In this document: positions 35,932 through 44,840 of the stretch, piece by piece | How positions within the stretch are numbered: position 1 is the first letter of the stretch | Layout: each line of letters starts with the position of its first letter | Origin: Flavobacterium sp. YO12 | Lineage (GTDB): Bacteria; Bacteroidota; Bacteroidia; Flavobacteriales; Flavobacteriaceae | Assembly (NCBI RefSeq): GCF_004119495.1 | Contig: NZ_NRQU01000007.1 | Span: forward strand, 62,001 to 126,000 | DNA length: 64,000 nucleotides | Direction of reading: 5' to 3' | Position numbers and translations under genes: made by a program | Notes under the pieces: model-generated | Databases searched by the model: none | What the model saw: the letters and a program-made list of their open reading frames with translations, nothing else | Told to the model about the DNA's origin: nothing

Positions 35932-37674
35932 ATGAAAAAACTGTTTGTTTCAATTTTTGCGATTACGCTGCTTTTTTCCTGTAACAAAAGTACTAAGTCT
36001 AACGAAGATAAAGCTTTAGATGGAAAATTTGATAAATACAAAGACGGCTTTGTAACGGCTTTGTGGGAAATTAATCCTGGCTGGGCTTCTGGCGTTGGTT
36101 ACCATAAATACGATAGCATATTATCTATTTATGATGCGAATGAAGAGAAAAGACAACTTGATTTTGTTAATGCGCAATTAGATTCATTAAAACAATTTAA
36201 CGTTGAGGATTTGTCTGATAATAATAAGACCGATTTTCAAATGATTAAAAATCAGCTCGAAAGTACTATTTTTAGTATCAAAGAGATGAAGTCGTCTGAA
36301 TGGAATCCTTCTGAATACAATGTATGCGGAGCTTTTGCCGAAATTTTAAACGGAAATTATGATTCTCTTGAAGTGCGTTTGCGTGCCTTTAACAAAAAGA
36401 TGAACGCAGTTCCTGCTTATTATGAAACTGCCAAAAAGAACATTAAAAATCCAACTGTTGAACATACAGAACTTGCAATAGCGCAAAACTTAGGTGGATC
36501 TTCTGTTTTTGATGCCGATTTAAAAACGGCTTTAGAAAAAAGTAAATTAAGTGCTGCTGAGAAAAAAGAAATGCTTGATAAAGCTGCTATTTCGATAAAA
36601 GCAATCTCAGATTATGCTGCTTGGTTAAAAGCTTTACCGAATAAAACTCCGCGATCTTTTAGACTTGGTTCAGCACTATATGCTAAAAAGTTCAATTTTG
36701 ATATCCAATCTAGTTATACTCCTGACGAAATTTATAAAATTGCTGTAGATCATAAAAAAGATCTGCACGATAAAATGTTTGTTCTGGCTGATAAACTTTG
36801 GACAAAATACAAAGGAAAAGATCCAAAACCAGCTGATAAATTAGATTTAATCAAGCAGGTTATTGATAAAATATCTTTACAGCACACCACTCCAGAAAAA
36901 TTTCAGTCTGAAATTGAGAAACAAATTCCTGAATTAACAGCTTATGTAAAAGCTAAAGATTTATTATACATCGATCCATCAAAACCACTTGTGGTTCGTA
37001 AAGAGCCTGCGTATATGGCGGGAGTTGCAGGTGCATCTATTTCCGCACCTGGGCCTTATGATAAAAATGGAAATACATATTATAATGTAGGAAGTATGTC
37101 TGGCTGGACGGCTGAAAATGCTGAAAGTTATTTGAGAGAATACAACGATTACATTCTTCAGATTTTAAATATTCACGAAGCAGTTCCGGGACATTACACA
37201 CAATTAGTTTACAGTAATCAATCTCCAAGTATCATTAAATCTATTTTAGGAAATGGTGCAATGGTTGAAGGCTGGGCTGTTTATGCTGAAAAGATGATGT
37301 TGGAAAGTGGTTACAAAAACTCTGACGAAATGTGGTTGATGTATTACAAATGGAATTTAAGAGCAACTTGTAATACTATTTTAGATATTAGTGTTCATAC
37401 AAAAAACATGTCTAAAGAAGCAGCGTTAGATTTATTGACCAAAGAAGCTTTTCAGCAGCAAGCTGAAGCTGATGGAAAATGGAAACGCGTAACTTTATCT
37501 CAAGTGCAGTTATGCTCTTATTTTACAGGTTATACTGAAATTTATAATTTAAGAGAAGAACTTAAAAAGAAAGAAGGAGATAAATTTAATTTGAAAAAGT
37601 TCCATGAGAAGTTTTTAAGCTTTGGAAGTGCTCCAGTTAAATACATTAAAGAGTTAATGCTTTCTGAGGAATAG
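35932..37674 (+). CDS. DUF885-family lipoprotein, putative zinc metallopeptidase
   Basis: A 580-residue lipoprotein (lipobox ITLLFSC with Cys near 17) of the DUF885 family, exported to the periplasm or outer membrane. The His-Glu-x(3)-Gly-His signature is in LNIHEAVPGHYTQLVY (about 413-421), followed about 30 residues later by the second Glu in GAMVEGWAVYAEKMM, the arrangement of a gluzincin-type metallopeptidase. Other family marks are EINPGWASGVGYHKYDSIL and SMSGWTAENAESYLREYNDY. No substrate is established. Single gene with a strong terminator. Confidence 0.88.
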   Translation: MKKLFVSIFAITLLFSCNKSTKSNEDKALDGKFDKYKDGFVTALWEINPGWASGVGYHKYDSILSIYDANEEKRQLDFVNAQLDSLKQFNVEDLSDNNKTDFQMIKNQLESTIFSIKEMKSSEWNPSEYNVCGAFAEILNGNYDSLEVRLRAFNKKMNAVPAYYETAKKNIKNPTVEHTELAIAQNLGGSSVFDADLKTALEKSKLSAAEKKEMLDKAAISIKAISDYAAWLKALPNKTPRSFRLGSALYAKKFNFDIQSSYTPDEIYKIAVDHKKDLHDKMFVLADKLWTKYKGKDPKPADKLDLIKQVIDKISLQHTTPEKFQSEIEKQIPELTAYVKAKDLLYIDPSKPLVVRKEPAYMAGVAGASISAPGPYDKNGNTYYNVGSMSGWTAENAESYLREYNDYILQILNIHEAVPGHYTQLVYSNQSPSIIKSILGNGAMVEGWAVYAEKMMLESGYKNSDEMWLMYYKWNLRATCNTILDISVHTKNMSKEAALDLLTKEAFQQQAEADGKWKRVTLSQVQLCSYFTGYTEIYNLREELKKKEGDKFNLKKFHEKFLSFGSAPVKYIKELMLSEE

Positions 37675-37695
37675 ATTTCTGAAAAGTATAGTTTT

Positions 37696-37742
37696 AAAAA
37701 CAGGTTTGGTAAGATTAATAATCTCGTCAAACCTGTTTTTTT
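37696..37742 (+). terminator. Strong Rho-independent terminator after the DUF885 gene
   Basis: AAAAACAGGTTTG (37696-37708) pairs perfectly with CAAACCTGTTTTT (37728-37740), with an inner AGATT/AATCT pairing and a T-run on the plus strand. It may also stop the convergent gene from the other side. Confidence 0.9.
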
Positions 37743-37770
37743 ATGCTAAATAATTTCTGAAAACAATAGT

Positions 37771-38178
37771 TTAATTTTCTGTTTTGTCAAATTCAAACAA
37801 CTGCACTTGACTTTTTAATCTGTCAATCAATAAATTCATCATGCGTTTGTTTAAATCAGAAGAATTTTGGATATAAGTATCGTATTCTTCAATCGTAAAA
37901 AGCGCCATAACAATTCCTTTTAGAGAATTTCGAAACTTAATATCTTTTTGAATCGAATTTTCTATAGTCTGGAGTTTCTTTTCGATGGTGTACGAATAAA
38001 AATCGGCTTTGTTTTTATTTACATAATTAATAAAAACGGCTATGAATAAATCATTTTGAAGCTTTAAAATAGGTCTAATCGTTTGATTTTGAAATAACTC
38101 ATCTGCCGAAGATTGAGCACTTACAGTTCCTAAAGTTTCGCCTCTGAATTCTTTTAAAAAAGTGTCTCTATCTGCCAT
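37771..38178 (-). CDS. Conserved hypothetical protein (alpha-helical)
   Basis: A 135-residue soluble, mostly helical protein: the opening MADRDTFLKEFRGETLGTVS, then SADELFQNQTIRPILKLQND and a C-terminal NKRMMNLLIDRLKSQVQLFE. I know similar short proteins in Flavobacterium genomes, sometimes mislabelled 'glyoxalase', but no domain is identifiable. It is divergent from the thioesterase gene and convergent with the DUF885 gene. Confidence 0.7.
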   Translation of the reverse strand: MADRDTFLKEFRGETLGTVSAQSSADELFQNQTIRPILKLQNDLFIAVFINYVNKNKADFYSYTIEKKLQTIENSIQKDIKFRNSLKGIVMALFTIEEYDTYIQNSSDLNKRMMNLLIDRLKSQVQLFEFDKTEN

Positions 38179-38247
38179 GTTTTTTCTTTAAATTTATAAA
38201 AATTTCAAATACAAAAAACTCTATTTTTACTTTTATAAATTAAAATT

Positions 38248-38631
38248 ATGCGATTTCATACTAGAAAGTGGGTTAAGCCCGAAGATTTAAATCCTAACGG
38301 AACTTTATTTGGAGGAAAATTATTAGCGTGGATAGATGAAGAGCTGGCGCTTTATACTATAATTCAGTTAGAAAATCCGAGAGTTGTAACCAAACATATG
38401 TCTGAAATTAATTTTAGAAGTTCAGCAAGACAAGGAGATATTGTCGAGATTGGGATTGATGTGGTTAAATTTGGAAATACTTCGGTAGTTTTAAAATGTG
38501 CAGTTAGAAATATGATGACGCGTGAAACCATTATTACAATCGACGAAACTACAATGGTAAACCTCGATGAAAATGGTAAGCCTAGTGCCCACGGAAAAAC
38601 TCAAATTGAGTTTGTAAAAGATCGCTTGTAA
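38248..38631 (+). CDS. Hotdog-fold acyl-CoA thioesterase
   Basis: A 127-residue hotdog protein of the YciA/BFIT-like acyl-CoA thioesterase group. The conserved element LNPNGTLFGGKLLAWIDEEL holds the catalytic Asp/Glu positions, followed by the second half-site RQGDIVEIGIDVVKFGNTSV. It hydrolyses acyl-CoA to free fatty acid and CoA; chain-length preference is unknown. Single gene 69 bp from its divergent neighbour. Confidence 0.9.
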   Translation: MRFHTRKWVKPEDLNPNGTLFGGKLLAWIDEELALYTIIQLENPRVVTKHMSEINFRSSARQGDIVEIGIDVVKFGNTSVVLKCAVRNMMTRETIITIDETTMVNLDENGKPSAHGKTQIEFVKDRL

Positions 38632-38632
38632 A

Positions 38633-38663
38633 TTACTTAAATCATTATAAATGATATAAGTAA
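38633..38663. repeat. 31-bp interrupted palindrome
   Basis: TTACTT and ATCATT (38633-38646) are mirrored by AATGAT and AAGTAA (38650-38663) around a 3-base centre with two mismatched bases per arm. It follows the thioesterase stop codon but has no T-run, so it could be a protein-binding site or RNA-stabilising hairpin rather than a terminator. Confidence 0.35.
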
Positions 38664-38720
38664 ATCATACAGCAAATAAGTTGTGAGTAATATTAACTTA
38701 TGTCAAAATAAATATATACT

Positions 38721-39146
38721 ATGAATTTAAAATCACTTTTGTTTCTTTTTTCGATTTTTGCACTTATCATTTCTTGTAATTCTAAAGAAGAAAAAACAGG
38801 TTACAAACAAGTTTTTTACCGTGCCGTAAATAATAATGATACTGCAATTTTGGTTTTAAATATCAGTGATAAACGTTTTTTTGGACGTTATGAAATATTG
38901 TATAATAGGATTGGTAAAGATTCAGGAGATGTAAGAGGCGATATAAAAGGAGATACTTTTAGAGGCGATTTTCATTTTATATCTAATGGAGGAAGCTGGA
39001 AAAGAGTTCCTTTGGCTTTTTTGCGAAAAGAAAATAAACTAGTTTTAGGGAATGGTGTAGTGGGGACTTATATGAACCTTCCTTGTTTTTTGCCGGGAAC
39101 TTTAAATTATAAAGACCCAAAATTTACTTTTGAAGAGGTTAAATAG
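38721..39146 (+). CDS. Small lipoprotein of unknown function
   Basis: A 141-residue predicted lipoprotein: MNLKSLLFLFSIFALIISC gives a lipobox Cys at 19. The mature part looks all-beta with an internal repeat of short Gly/Asp turns (GRYEILYNRIGKDSGDVRGD, then IKGDTFRGDFHFISNGG). No family recognised. It sits between the thioesterase gene and a convergent DCC-family gene, 30 bp away. Confidence 0.72.
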   Translation: MNLKSLLFLFSIFALIISCNSKEEKTGYKQVFYRAVNNNDTAILVLNISDKRFFGRYEILYNRIGKDSGDVRGDIKGDTFRGDFHFISNGGSWKRVPLAFLRKENKLVLGNGVVGTYMNLPCFLPGTLNYKDPKFTFEEVK

Positions 39147-39176
39147 TGAATTTAGTTTTTGATTTCAAGATGTTTT

Positions 39177-39620
39177 TTACAAAAACTTTGCTTTTAGTTC
39201 TGGCGTAGGAATCATGCAGCTTTCTTTCTTGCCGTACCATTTGTAGCGATTAGCAGCAATATAATCGTAAATGTAATTTCGAAGCTTTTCTGGAAGAATT
39301 TTAAAAATTGCCATTAAACTATACAATCCGCCCAAATCTTCGGCAATTTCGATTACAGCGTCAGATTTATAATAGTAAGCAACACCAGGATTGTACATAA
39401 TGATACTGTCAATTTTAGTTTGATCAACGCCAATATAAGTACAGATTTCTTTTCCTAAGTCAGATTGCAAAGCCACAAAACGGAAAGTATCTTTTTTATC
39501 GTGTTTTATAACAAATTGAACGGCGTTGCTGCATAAATTGCAAACGCCGTCAAATAGTATTATTTTTTTGTTCTCTGCAGTTTTTTGAAGCAGCGAAACA
39601 ATTTCACTCTGTTTTTCCAT
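39177..39620 (-). CDS. DCC-family (DUF393) thiol-disulfide oxidoreductase-like protein
   Basis: A 147-residue protein from ATG 39620 (MEKQSEIVSLLQKTAENKKI); a longer frame exists only from a TTG codon at 39665 and is not preferred. The family signature Asp-x-x-Cys-x-x-Cys is seen as ILFDGVCNLCSNAVQFV, where the CxxC is the presumed redox pair. A second mark is ADVIE-like SDAVIEIAEDLGG and the C-terminal RNYIYDYIAANRYKWYGKKE. The family is widespread with only poorly defined roles. Confidence 0.88.
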   Translation of the reverse strand: MEKQSEIVSLLQKTAENKKIILFDGVCNLCSNAVQFVIKHDKKDTFRFVALQSDLGKEICTYIGVDQTKIDSIIMYNPGVAYYYKSDAVIEIAEDLGGLYSLMAIFKILPEKLRNYIYDYIAANRYKWYGKKESCMIPTPELKAKFL

Positions 39621-39757
39621 TTTATATATCTGCTTCATTTCATTGTTTTCCGAATAAAGCTCCAATTTGGATCTAAAAATCCATTGATGATTAAGTATTA
39701 AGAATCAAGTATTAATAAACAACTATCAACCAAAAATCAAAAACCATCAACCATCAA

Positions 39758-41923
39758 CTATTTCTTAGCAGCTTCAACAAGCTCCAATTCGTCTAAACTT
39801 ACTTTTGAGGTAAAGATACCGTAGTTTACCGTTGCTTTATTTTTTTCGATAGAATCAATACTTCCCACAGATCTTCCGTCGAGCATTCTAACTCTATCGC
39901 CAACTTTTAAAATAGGTTTTGGTTTTTCGATAACTGGTTTGAGTTTCTTTTCCTTTTTCTCTTTTCTAATCTCTTCCACTTTCACAGAAACCTCTGCAAT
40001 TACTTCTTTTTTCTTTTCAATAATTGCTTTACTTTCTTTTGGAGTTGCTTTTTTACGTTTAGAGTTTTCGATTTCAACAATTTTTAAAAACTCGCCAATA
40101 AGTTCTTTTTTGTTTTTATTGTTAAAGTATTTTTCTGCAATATCTTCGATTTTTTGACCAATGTAAATTGTTTTCTGATTGCTGTCGTATAATTCCTGAT
40201 AGCTTTCTAGTTTTTGTTTGATTTTTACATTGATGTTTTCCATCTTTTTGCTTTCCTCGCGTGCTCGAGTTTCTTCTTCTTTTAAATTTAAAGAAGTTTT
40301 TTCCAGTTTCGATCTTTCTTTTTGAAGTGTTGCGATGGTCTTGTCAAAGCGAACTTTTCCAACTTCGATTTTCTTCTTTGCACGGTTAATCAATCCAAAT
40401 GGGATTCCGTTTTTTTGAGCAACCTCAAATGTAAACGAACTTCCTGCTTGTCCTAAAGCCAATTTATACATTGGTTCAAGCGATTTTTCATCAAACATCA
40501 TATTTGCATTTGTAGCAAAAGGTAATTCGTTTGCCAAAATTTTCAAATTAGAATAATGCGTTGTGATAATTCCAAATGCCTCACGATGGTAAAATTCTTC
40601 TAGGAAAATTTCGGCTAAAGCACCTCCTAATTCAGGATCAGAACCTGTACCAAATTCATCAATTAAAAACATGGTTTTCTTGTTGCATTTCTTCAAGAAA
40701 TAATTCATGTTTTTTAATCTGTAGCTGTATGTGCTTAAATGATTTTCGATAGATTGATTATCTCCGATATCTGTTAAAATTCGATCGAACAAGAAAGTCT
40801 CGCTTCGCTCATGCACAGGAATCAGCATTCCAGATTGCAGCATCAATTGCAGTAAACCAACTGTTTTTAAGGAAATAGTTTTACCTCCGGCATTTGGACC
40901 AGAAATTACAATAATTCTATTTTCTTGTTTTAATTCAATAGTCTGCGGATGCGTAACTTCGTTTTTTTGTTTGTTATTTAGATATAAAATTGGGTGATAA
41001 GCTTCTCTAAAAAACAATCTTCTTTCTTCTGTAATCGTTGGTAAAATGGCATTAATTCGGTTAGCATATTTTGCTTTTCCAGCAACAACATCAATATCAC
41101 TCAGAAATTCTTGGTATTCAATTAAAAGCGGTAAAAACGGACGAATTGAATTTGATAACTGTTTTAAAATTCGAGTGATTTCTTCTTTTTCCTCGTATTC
41201 TAAATTGCTTAATTCACGCGAGTATTTTAAAGTTGCTTCTGGTTCGATGTAAGCAATACTTCCTGTTTTAGAACTTCCTAAAATAGAACCTTTTACTTTA
41301 CGACGATACATAGCAAGAACAGCCAAAACGCGGCGATTTTGAACAAAACTTTCTTTAATGTCGTCCAAATATCCTAAGCTGTTGTATTGTGTCAATGCAA
41401 CACCAAAACTTTGGTTCACTTTTCCGCGTACTAAATTCATGCTCTGACGGATGCTCAAAAGAGCAGGAGAGGCATTGTCTTTTATTTCACCGTATTTATC
41501 TACAATTGCATCAATTAAAGAAACAATGTCTTTTGTATACTCAACTCTTGAAGCCCTTGCATTTATATTGGGATAATAATCATCAAACTTTTTTAGAAAA
41601 GTAAGCAAGGTATTTGTTGTTGACGAAAGTGTAGCAATTTTTCTAAAACTTCCTACTTCTAGAAAACTGTCTTCGATTGCCAGAAATTTAATTTCGTGCG
41701 TTATTGCATCAAATCCGTGATTTGGCAATGCGTTATTATTTTGAAAAGAAGAAACATACTCTGAAGTTTGCATTAAAGCCTGCATCAATGTTTCTTTATC
41801 TCTAAAAGGTGTTATTTGTAAAGCTTTTTCTTTTCCAATATCTGTGTTACAGCCAGCCGAAATAGTTTCGAGCACCGTTGGAAATTGTAAATCTTGTAAT
41901 GTTTTTTCGGTAATAGATATCAT
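39758..41923 (-). CDS. MutS2-family ATPase lacking the Smr domain
   Basis: About 721 residues from ATG 41923 (MISITEKTLQDLQFPTVLET). The longer frame starts with TTG at 41950, inside a candidate -7 element, and is rejected. The protein has the MutS2 core: helical lever domain, Walker A GPNAGGKT, DIGDNQSIENHLSTYS, Walker B FLIDEFGTGSDP and the H-loop ITTHYSNLK. A coiled-coil Lys/Glu-rich segment follows, and the protein ends in a KOW-like strand domain (VGDRVRMLDGRSVGSIDSI). The Smr nuclease domain present at the C-terminus of MutS2 from Firmicutes is absent. Likely roles are recombination control or ribosome rescue, inferred from the family. Confidence 0.92.
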   Translation of the reverse strand: MISITEKTLQDLQFPTVLETISAGCNTDIGKEKALQITPFRDKETLMQALMQTSEYVSSFQNNNALPNHGFDAITHEIKFLAIEDSFLEVGSFRKIATLSSTTNTLLTFLKKFDDYYPNINARASRVEYTKDIVSLIDAIVDKYGEIKDNASPALLSIRQSMNLVRGKVNQSFGVALTQYNSLGYLDDIKESFVQNRRVLAVLAMYRRKVKGSILGSSKTGSIAYIEPEATLKYSRELSNLEYEEKEEITRILKQLSNSIRPFLPLLIEYQEFLSDIDVVAGKAKYANRINAILPTITEERRLFFREAYHPILYLNNKQKNEVTHPQTIELKQENRIIVISGPNAGGKTISLKTVGLLQLMLQSGMLIPVHERSETFLFDRILTDIGDNQSIENHLSTYSYRLKNMNYFLKKCNKKTMFLIDEFGTGSDPELGGALAEIFLEEFYHREAFGIITTHYSNLKILANELPFATNANMMFDEKSLEPMYKLALGQAGSSFTFEVAQKNGIPFGLINRAKKKIEVGKVRFDKTIATLQKERSKLEKTSLNLKEEETRAREESKKMENINVKIKQKLESYQELYDSNQKTIYIGQKIEDIAEKYFNNKNKKELIGEFLKIVEIENSKRKKATPKESKAIIEKKKEVIAEVSVKVEEIRKEKKEKKLKPVIEKPKPILKVGDRVRMLDGRSVGSIDSIEKNKATVNYGIFTSKVSLDELELVEAAKK

Positions 41924-41947
41924 TATATATCGTAAGTTGTAAGGTTT

Positions 41948-41955
41948 CAAAGTTA
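41948..41955 (-). promoter_or_regulatory. Candidate -7 element for mutS2
   Basis: The minus strand reads TAACTTTG, matching TAnnTTTG, 25 bases before the ATG at 41923. This placement supports that ATG as the start. Confidence 0.45.
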
Positions 41956-42035
41956 CAAAGTTTTAAAAACTAAATAGTACTATTGGTTAGTAGTTTGAAA
42001 AAAACTTTGCGTAATTTGTGATAAAATTTTAATTG

Positions 42036-42389
42036 ATGAAAAAGGAATTAGTTGATTATGAAGATAATTTAGTTTTTGGAATTATTAGAAATAATATTTT
42101 GAATGGAAAATTAGAATATAAAAAAGCGAAAGTTTTTGTAAGTGGTTCAGATATAGATTTTAAGGATGAAATTAATACAGATCCATATGTAATAAAAGTA
42201 GATGTTGCTGGTTTCGACGAAGAGTTAATTAAAGAAGCAATTGTTAAAATGTCAAAAAGTTCCTTTATTGAAGGAGACGGTTTTAGTTTTTCTACTTCTA
42301 TATCTTCTGCATGGTGCAAAGAGGAGAGCTGGCTAGAAATTAATATATCGCACTTTTTATTTTATACTATTTTTGAATTTAACTTATAA
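42036..42389 (+). CDS. Hypothetical protein, 117 residues
   Basis: A short acidic protein from ATG 42036 (MKKELVDYEDNLVFGIIRNN). No signal peptide or membrane helix; the body reads as alternating strands and helices (KVFVSGSDIDFKDEINTDPY, then GFDEELIKEAIVKMSKSSFI). No family recognised. It stops 9 bp before the ung gene and is probably co-transcribed with it; it is divergent from mutS2. AT-rich codon use like its neighbours argues for a real gene, though evidence is only positional and length-based. Confidence 0.55.
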   Translation: MKKELVDYEDNLVFGIIRNNILNGKLEYKKAKVFVSGSDIDFKDEINTDPYVIKVDVAGFDEELIKEAIVKMSKSSFIEGDGFSFSTSISSAWCKEESWLEINISHFLFYTIFEFNL

Positions 42390-42398
42390 TTTATTGGA

Positions 42399-43070
42399 AT
42401 GAAAATTAATTTATCTCAAGATTGGCAAGGCGTTTTAAAAGACGAAATTCAAAAGCCTTATTTTTCTACATTAATGGAGGCTTTGGATACTGAGTATAAA
42501 ACACATACTTGTTATCCTCCAGCTGAGTTGATTTTTTCGGCTTTTAATAACTGCAGTTTTGCCGATTTGAAAATTGTAATTATTGGTCAAGACCCTTATC
42601 ATGGAGAAGGAGAAGCCAATGGTTTAAGTTTTTCGGTAAATGATACGGTAAAAATTCCGCCGTCACTTCGCAATATTTTCAGAGAAATAAATACTGATCT
42701 GGATTCGATTTTTATGCCGTTATCAGGAAATCTTGAAAAATGGGCAAAGCAGGGAATTTTACTTCTAAATGCTTCGCTGACAGTTCGTAAAGACAGTCCA
42801 AATAGTCATAAACATTTAAAATGGAATCTTTTTACAGATGCTGTAATTCAAGCTGTTTCAGACCAAAAAGAAAATGTCGTTTTTCTGTTATGGGGAAGTT
42901 TTGCTCAGAAAAAAGGATTAAAAATAGATCGCTCTAAACATTATATTTTAGAATCAGGCCATCCGTCTCCTATGAGTGCAAATCAAGGGAAATGGTTTGG
43001 AAATAGACATTTCAGTCAAACAAATGCTTTTCTAAAATCAAAAGGGATTAAAGAAATAGAATGGTTGTGA
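42399..43070 (+). CDS. ung: Uracil-DNA glycosylase
   Basis: A 223-residue family-1 uracil-DNA glycosylase that excises uracil from DNA in base-excision repair. The water-activating motif GQDPYH is at residues 63-68 with catalytic Asp65 (IIGQDPYHGEGEANGLSFSV), the uracil-recognition Asn is in LLLNASLTVRK, and the DNA-intercalation loop is HPSPMSA. Length matches the family. It follows a small hypothetical gene by 9 bp. Confidence 0.97.
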   Translation: MKINLSQDWQGVLKDEIQKPYFSTLMEALDTEYKTHTCYPPAELIFSAFNNCSFADLKIVIIGQDPYHGEGEANGLSFSVNDTVKIPPSLRNIFREINTDLDSIFMPLSGNLEKWAKQGILLLNASLTVRKDSPNSHKHLKWNLFTDAVIQAVSDQKENVVFLLWGSFAQKKGLKIDRSKHYILESGHPSPMSANQGKWFGNRHFSQTNAFLKSKGIKEIEWL

Positions 43071-43079
43071 GATTGATCT

Positions 43080-43106
43080 TGTCATTTCTCCTTTGTCGAA
43101 ATGACA
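43080..43106. repeat. REP-like palindrome after ung
   Basis: TGTCATTTC (43080-43088) and GAAATGACA (43098-43106) form a perfect 9-bp inverted repeat around a 9-base centre (TCCTTTGTC). I recall close relatives of this element scattered between genes in Flavobacterium genomes; copy number needs a genome search. Confidence 0.5.
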
Positions 43107-43134
43107 GAAGCTCGGTAAATTTAAATTTTACAGA

Positions 43135-43521
43135 CTAGTGATCTGCTGGTTTCTTTGTTATTTCTTCTAGTACAGCTTTCTTTTCGTAGTTTACTACTTT
43201 TAGAATAATCTCTTGATTTTTAGCTGTTTTTCCTTCAATAATGTATATTTTTCCGTTTTTGAACGGAACATTACTTTGGTCAAAATCTACATCGCCATAG
43301 GTTAATGTATTTTTTACATCGGCAGTATCAACCCATTTTTCATTTAAGGTCTGAACGGCCTTATCAGAATATTGAAAAGGTTTTGTTCTTAAATCATTTA
43401 AAACTCTGGCATTTGGGAAATAGTTGCAACGAGTATCTTTACCACTAAAAATAAGGGCTACAACAAAACAACCCATTACTAAACCAATCAAATAATATGC
43501 AAAACGGTGTACGAACTTCAT
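43135..43521 (-). CDS. Small membrane-anchored protein (possibly DUF4258)
   Basis: About 128 residues from ATG 43521 (MKFVHRFAYYLIGLVMGCFV); the longer frame begins with TTG at 43539 and is not preferred. One N-terminal membrane helix (about 8-27) anchors an exported domain with the segment RCNYFPNARVLNDLRTKPFQ, which I associate with a short conserved Flavobacteriia family (DUF4258 by memory, not certain). The C-terminal 15 residues are charged. Lies 36 bp after the alanine dehydrogenase start-side neighbourhood on the same strand; no function known. Confidence 0.72.
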   Translation of the reverse strand: MKFVHRFAYYLIGLVMGCFVVALIFSGKDTRCNYFPNARVLNDLRTKPFQYSDKAVQTLNEKWVDTADVKNTLTYGDVDFDQSNVPFKNGKIYIIEGKTAKNQEIILKVVNYEKKAVLEEITKKPADH

Positions 43522-43557
43522 GAAATAAAATTTTTGCAAAGGTACATTAAAGTTCCT

Positions 43558-44756
43558 TTAAAATACAAGTAAATTAATATCGTTGTCTGGCAGATCAAAC
43601 CAGTCGCCAATTGCTTTATTTGTTAGAATTCCGTGGTATAAGTAAATTCCGTTTTTAAGCCCTTTGTTGCATCTTATAGCACTCTCTAATCCTCCGTTTT
43701 CAGCAATTTGATGAAGATAAGGAGAAAGTATATTACTTATTGATAATGAGGCAGTTTTTGAGTAACGGGAAGGAATGTTTGGCACACAATAATGCAAAAC
43801 ATTGTTTTTAATAAAAGTAGGCTTTTCGTGTGTTGTTACTTCAGAACTTTCAAAGCACCCGCCAGTGTCGATACTAACGTCAACGATAACGGCACCTTTT
43901 TTCATGTGCTCTACCATAGTTTCGGTAACAATAATTGGGCAGCGTTCTTTGCCTCGCATGGCTCCAATGGCAACATCACAACGTCTTAAAGCTTTTAATA
44001 ATGCTTTTTGTTGAATTGTAGAAGTAAAAATACGCTGGCTTAAATTATTCTGCAGTCGGCGTAATTTAGTGATAGAATTATCGAATACTTTTACATTTGC
44101 GCCAAGTCCTATTGCAGTTTTTGCAGCAAATTCGCCAACGGTTCCCGCTCCTAAAATTACGACTTCGGTAGGAGGAACGCCGGTAATATTACCAAATAAA
44201 AGTCCTTTTCCAAATTCAGTTGTAATCATTAATTCGGCAGCAATAAGTATTGAAGCTGTTCCAGCAATCTCACTTAAAGATTTTACAGCGGGATAAGTGC
44301 CGTCTTCGTCTTTTATATATTCAAAAGCTAATGCTGTAATCTTTTTTTGCGCCAAAGCTTCAAAATAAGATCTTTTTTTGTTTTTAATTGAATTGCCGAA
44401 ATGATAATAGTTTCTGGATTTATCATTTCGATTTCGGCTAAAGTAGGCGGTTCTACTTTTAATAAAAGCGGACAACCGAAAACTCTTTTGGTGTCTTTAG
44501 TGATTTCTGCACCAGCATCAGAATATTCTTTGTCCGTATAACTCGAACTTTCTCCAGCTCCAGATTCTATCATTACGCGATGACCTTCATAAGTTAAAGA
44601 ATTCACGGCATCGGGAGTCAGACAGATACGTCTTTCCTGATAGCTGGTTTCTTTTGGAATTCCTATAAAAAGTTCTCTTTTAAAACGACCAACCTCAAGT
44701 TTTTCTTCTTGTGGAATTAATTGTTGCTTTGTAAACGGAGTTAAGGTAATTGACAT
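43558..44756 (-). pseudogene. ald: Alanine dehydrogenase, split by a frameshift
   Basis: The N-terminal part (44756-44328, in frame to QLKTKK) opens MSITLTPFTKQQLIPQEEKL with the family's GIPKET and DAGAEI elements. The C-terminal part carries FEALAQKKITALAFEYIKDE, the NAD-binding GAGTVGEFAAKTAIGLGA and the C-terminal NKGLKNGIYLYHG. The two join if one A is added to the A7 run (minus sense, 44373-44379), giving KTKKRSYFEALAQKK and about 400 residues, the expected length for the family. The enzyme interconverts L-alanine and pyruvate with NAD and usually feeds alanine into the TCA cycle. Ald is normally a well-conserved gene, so sequencing error in the homopolymer is at least as likely as a true mutation. 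Confidence 0.88.
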
Positions 44757-44840
44757 GAGTTATGCAAAAAATTAAGAGTACAAATTACGTAAAAAGTTTT
44801 AGAATTAGTGTAAAAATTCTGCTAATACTAAGGTCAAATG

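Noticed and set aside
39758..41950. MutS2 starting at the TTG at 41950
   Set aside because: The codon falls in a TAnnTTTG element and an ATG with the expected N-terminus follows 27 bases later.
43558..44475. Independent 305-residue protein starting at 44475
   Set aside because: Its first 35 residues are out-of-frame translation of the alanine dehydrogenase N-terminal half; the real homology begins at the A7 run.
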